From contig JAKEEM010000045.1 of NCBI GenBank assembly GCA_022616535.1, positions 1 through 64,000 on the forward strand: a stretch of 64,000 bases of DNA, written 5' to 3'. Shown piece after piece: positions 62,135 through 64,000 of this stretch (its first letter is position 1; every line of letters starts with the position of its first letter). The notes below the pieces were generated by a model that searched no databases, was not told the origin of the DNA, and worked only from the letters and a program-made list of their open reading frames with translations. The position numbers were made by a program, and so were the translations under genes. Origin of the DNA: Chlorobiota bacterium (GTDB lineage Bacteria; Bacteroidota; Ignavibacteria; Tepidaquicellales; OLB5).

Positions 62135-62746
62135 TTATTTCTCTGAAAAAACGTTCTTGTTGTATTTATTCATTGCCGCCTCAATGCCTTCGGTGATAAA
62201 GCAAAACAAGGCATTCTTCGATTCGTTAATTACTTTGTCCAATTGCTTAAACTCATTATCCGTGAAGCTTGATAGAACGTAATCCATCAAATCGTATCCT
62301 TCCAGTGTCTTAAATTTTTCAAGCTCCGATTCGTTTTTAATTCCAATTCTCAGGCGGGGAATTTCCTCCGTCTGCATTTCATATATTAATGATTTGATTC
62401 CGTTCTGCCCGCCGTCGCTTCCCGAAGGCCTTAATCTTATCACTCCAAAATCCAAATTAACGTCATCGTAAATTATAAGGAGATTTTCAAGCTTAACTTC
62501 GTTTTTTCCGTAAAAATCCTTTACAGCTATTCCGCTTTCGTTCATATACGTTAACGGTTTCATAAGGACAATTTGTTTTTCATTATAGACGCATTTAGAG
62601 TAAAGGTAGTTATTTTCAAACTCGAAACTTTTGATTTTAAAGAACTCCGCCAGCTTATCAATGACAATAAATCCTATGTTATGACGTGTGTTATGGTATC
62701 TTGAGCCGGGATTGCCGAGACCAACTATGCAGTAGTCTATTTTCAA
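62135..62746 (-). CDS. pth: Peptidyl-tRNA hydrolase
   Basis: 203 residues. CIVGLGNPGSRYHNTRHNIG (catalytic His and Asn), LMKPLTYMNESGIAV, IIYDDVNLDFGVIRLRPSGS (catalytic Asp) and GGQNGIKSLI. It releases tRNA from dropped peptidyl-tRNA. Its place between rplY (29 bp) and hppA (18 bp) is the common rplY-pth order with an added pyrophosphatase. Confidence 0.95.
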   Translation of the reverse strand: MKIDYCIVGLGNPGSRYHNTRHNIGFIVIDKLAEFFKIKSFEFENNYLYSKCVYNEKQIVLMKPLTYMNESGIAVKDFYGKNEVKLENLLIIYDDVNLDFGVIRLRPSGSDGGQNGIKSLIYEMQTEEIPRLRIGIKNESELEKFKTLEGYDLMDYVLSSFTDNEFKQLDKVINESKNALFCFITEGIEAAMNKYNKNVFSEK

Positions 62747-62775
62747 TTATTTCTTTACAAGGAAAGAATGAACGA

Positions 62776-63468
62776 TTATTTCTTTTCCTTCTTTTCTTCC
62801 TTTTGTTCTTCTTCTTCAGGTTCTTCTTCCTTCTTGCCTTTAGCTATTACTTCAGGTTCAACGGGTTCTGCTGCGGCACCTTCTTCGCCTTCGGCAGGCA
62901 GTGCTGCAACCTCTTCAGCAGCAGGCGGAACAACCGATACAATTGTTGAATCAGGGCTGTTCAAAATCACAAAATTCTTCGTTTCAATCTGGTTTACCCT
63001 AATGCCGTCTCCAATCATTAAGCTTTCGATGTTAACCTCTATGCGGGCAGGAATATCTCCGGGCAGACATTCAATTTCCAGCTCATGCAGTGAATGCTGA
63101 ACTACTCCGCCCTCTTTCACTCCCGCCGGAGTTCCGACAAGCTGAACAGGAACTTCAACCTTGATTTTTTCATCTTCCGAAATTCCAAGCAGGTCAAAAT
63201 GAATGGGCTTATCGCTTACAGGGTCAAACTGAATATCTTTTAAAATGCATTTATACGGTTTATCAGCGCCCTCGATTTTAAGATTTATTACCCTTACCTC
63301 GGAAGTATACACAAAAGGATTGAGAACCGTATCTTTAACATAAATAGGAACTGACGGTGTATTTTTATAATAGAAAACGCCAGGGATACTGCCATTTATT
63401 CTCATTTGTTTGGTAGCAGAATTTGATAAATCCTCGCGTTTTTTTACGACTAAATTACTCGATGCCAT
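62776..63468 (-). CDS. rplY: 50S ribosomal protein L25 (general stress Ctc form)
   Basis: 230 residues. L25 domain (KREDLSNSATKQMRINGSIP, ILKDIQFDPVSDKPIHFDLL) followed by the TL5/Ctc beta domain (QLVGTPAGVKEGGVVQHSLH, LEIECLPGDIPARIEVNIES). A low-complexity acidic/lysine tail of ~40 residues (KEEEPEEEEQKEEKKEKK) ends it. It binds 5S rRNA. It is the first gene of the operon with pth and hppA. Confidence 0.93.
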   Translation of the reverse strand: MASSNLVVKKREDLSNSATKQMRINGSIPGVFYYKNTPSVPIYVKDTVLNPFVYTSEVRVINLKIEGADKPYKCILKDIQFDPVSDKPIHFDLLGISEDEKIKVEVPVQLVGTPAGVKEGGVVQHSLHELEIECLPGDIPARIEVNIESLMIGDGIRVNQIETKNFVILNSPDSTIVSVVPPAAEEVAALPAEGEEGAAAEPVEPEVIAKGKKEEEPEEEEQKEEKKEKK

Positions 63469-63515
63469 TGCATAACCTCATTATTAATTTATTACTTATG
63501 GAAAGTTAAGAACTA

Positions 63516-63546
63516 CAAAAATAGCAAAAAATGAGGATTTAGTCAA
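63516..63546 (-). promoter_or_regulatory. Promoter of the rplY-pth-hppA operon
   Basis: On the reverse strand TTG within TTGACT (63546-63544), exactly 20 bases, then TATTTTTG (63523-63516). This is a full match; the predicted start is ~40 bases before the ATG. Confidence 0.75.
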
Positions 63547-63603
63547 TTGAAAAGGATAATAAACCTAATCCCAAATATTTCCTTTTGAGTTCCTAAATCT
63601 ATA

Positions 63604-64000
63604 TTATTTAATACCTTTTACAGCGATTGCTCTTGCAATTAGATTAATACTGCCGTCTTTATCCATTGGAAGCGAGCCATAGATTTTTTGCCTCAGAAGT
63701 TCACGTTTTTGCTCTGAAAGTGACGTGCAGTAGCCCGGTGCCGGTCCTACTCCGGAAAGAAACGGATTCCAGTAATCCTCAAAATTTTTAAACACCGTCG
63801 GTACATCAATAAAAGTAGTTTCAACACCGGAAAAACCTGCTGCGGTAAATAAGCCGCTTAACGAATTTGGATTACAGATTTTAAAGCGAACACCCTCATC
63901 CATTTCACGCGCATCCTCAAATAACGAACCGGCAGTATCCCAAAAATAACGCATCATTTCCATTCTCCTGAGTAATCCCAAACATATGCTCCAATAACGG
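63604..64000 (-). pseudogene. SAM-dependent methyltransferase C-terminus with an apparent frameshift
   Basis: The reverse frame from 63981 to 63604 reads RRMEMMRYFWDTAGSLFED, EMDEGVRFKICNPNSLSGLF, FEDYWNPFLSGVGPAPGYCT and ends SINLIARAIAVKGIK, a known class I methyltransferase C-terminus. Upstream in this frame the residues make no sense, while the next frame gives GAYVWDYSG (63992-63966), the segment that should directly precede RMEMMRYFWD in the family. A one-base deletion near 63963-63969 would explain this. The N-terminal part lies beyond the window edge. Pseudogene or sequencing error; the rest is not decayed. Confidence 0.65.

Noticed and set aside
62686-63100. Forward Ser/Phe-rich frames over rplY
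   Set aside because: They arise from the Glu/Lys codon run of the L25 tail read antisense.

Overview
The window reads as a chromosomal piece of a member of the Ignavibacteriota or a close relative in the Bacteroidota/Chlorobiota lineage, probably free-living or metagenome-derived. The evidence is fivefold. Five exported proteins end in a type IX secretion (T9SS) sorting domain with the NYPNPFNP signature and a terminal K-x-[ML]-x-(L/V)VK. There are two PorV/PorQ-like barrels. Four TonB-type or outer-membrane receptor genes are present. Several start codons are TTG. Several promoters fit the TTG-N20-TAnnTTTG architecture of the Bacteroidota housekeeping sigma factor. No rRNA, tRNA, CRISPR array, transposase or plasmid function was seen.

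Layout. 1-3.7 kb: exported proteins (S74 chaperone protein cut by the window edge, a T9SS substrate, a FecR-like protein, a PorV-like barrel). 3.7-5.2 kb: three small membrane proteins (DUF2085, DUF4199-like, DUF2752). 5.3-10.5 kb: a forward housekeeping run (fructose-6-phosphate aldolase/transaldolase, gcvT, comB-like, ftsK). 10.5-18.2 kb: TonB-like receptor, an Xre-RES toxin-antitoxin pair, lolA, a flippase-like membrane protein, ugd and a TPR protein. 24.8-18.2 kb (reverse): one tight operon of acyl-CoA mutase, GT-C glycosyltransferase, UbiA-type phosphoribosyltransferase, EamA transporter, acylphosphatase, PorQ-like and LysM proteins. 25.0-27.2 kb: moeB-like and nadA. 27.15-30.2 kb is the accessory part: a 1.74 kb gene-free tract crowded with repeats, which holds a previously unrecognised-looking structured RNA locus on the reverse strand with its own promoter and terminator, then a short two-gene unit whose second gene (serine dehydrogenase-type protease) is split by one TAG.

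30.2-46.4 kb: T9SS substrates, a DinB protein, an MFS transporter, a TonB receptor with a beta-helix T9SS protein and an outer-membrane barrel, a thioredoxin-like protein, a GT9 glycosyltransferase, endonuclease III, an Omp28-like T9SS protein and a Cys-rich secreted protein. 46.5-49.2 kb: CARDB-like, VOC and aldo-keto reductase genes. 49.2-64 kb (reverse): an OB-fold lipoprotein with pyruvate phosphate dikinase and a PTS EIIA; an adenosine deaminase-led operon that includes a winged-helix regulator, two membrane proteins, a TonB receptor, a TPR and a HEAT protein; the rplY-pth-hppA operon with a divergent membrane pyrophosphatase; and a frameshifted methyltransferase at the right edge.

The most distinctive genome-scale signal is a population of short palindromic repeats in several families. 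They sit between genes, and at least four copies lie inside genes, where they are translated in frame (DUF2085 tail, two sites in the MFS transporter, one T9SS sorting domain). Another supplies a stop codon and another abuts a start codon. Together with the orphan ~0.5 kb RNA locus this is what I would follow up first.
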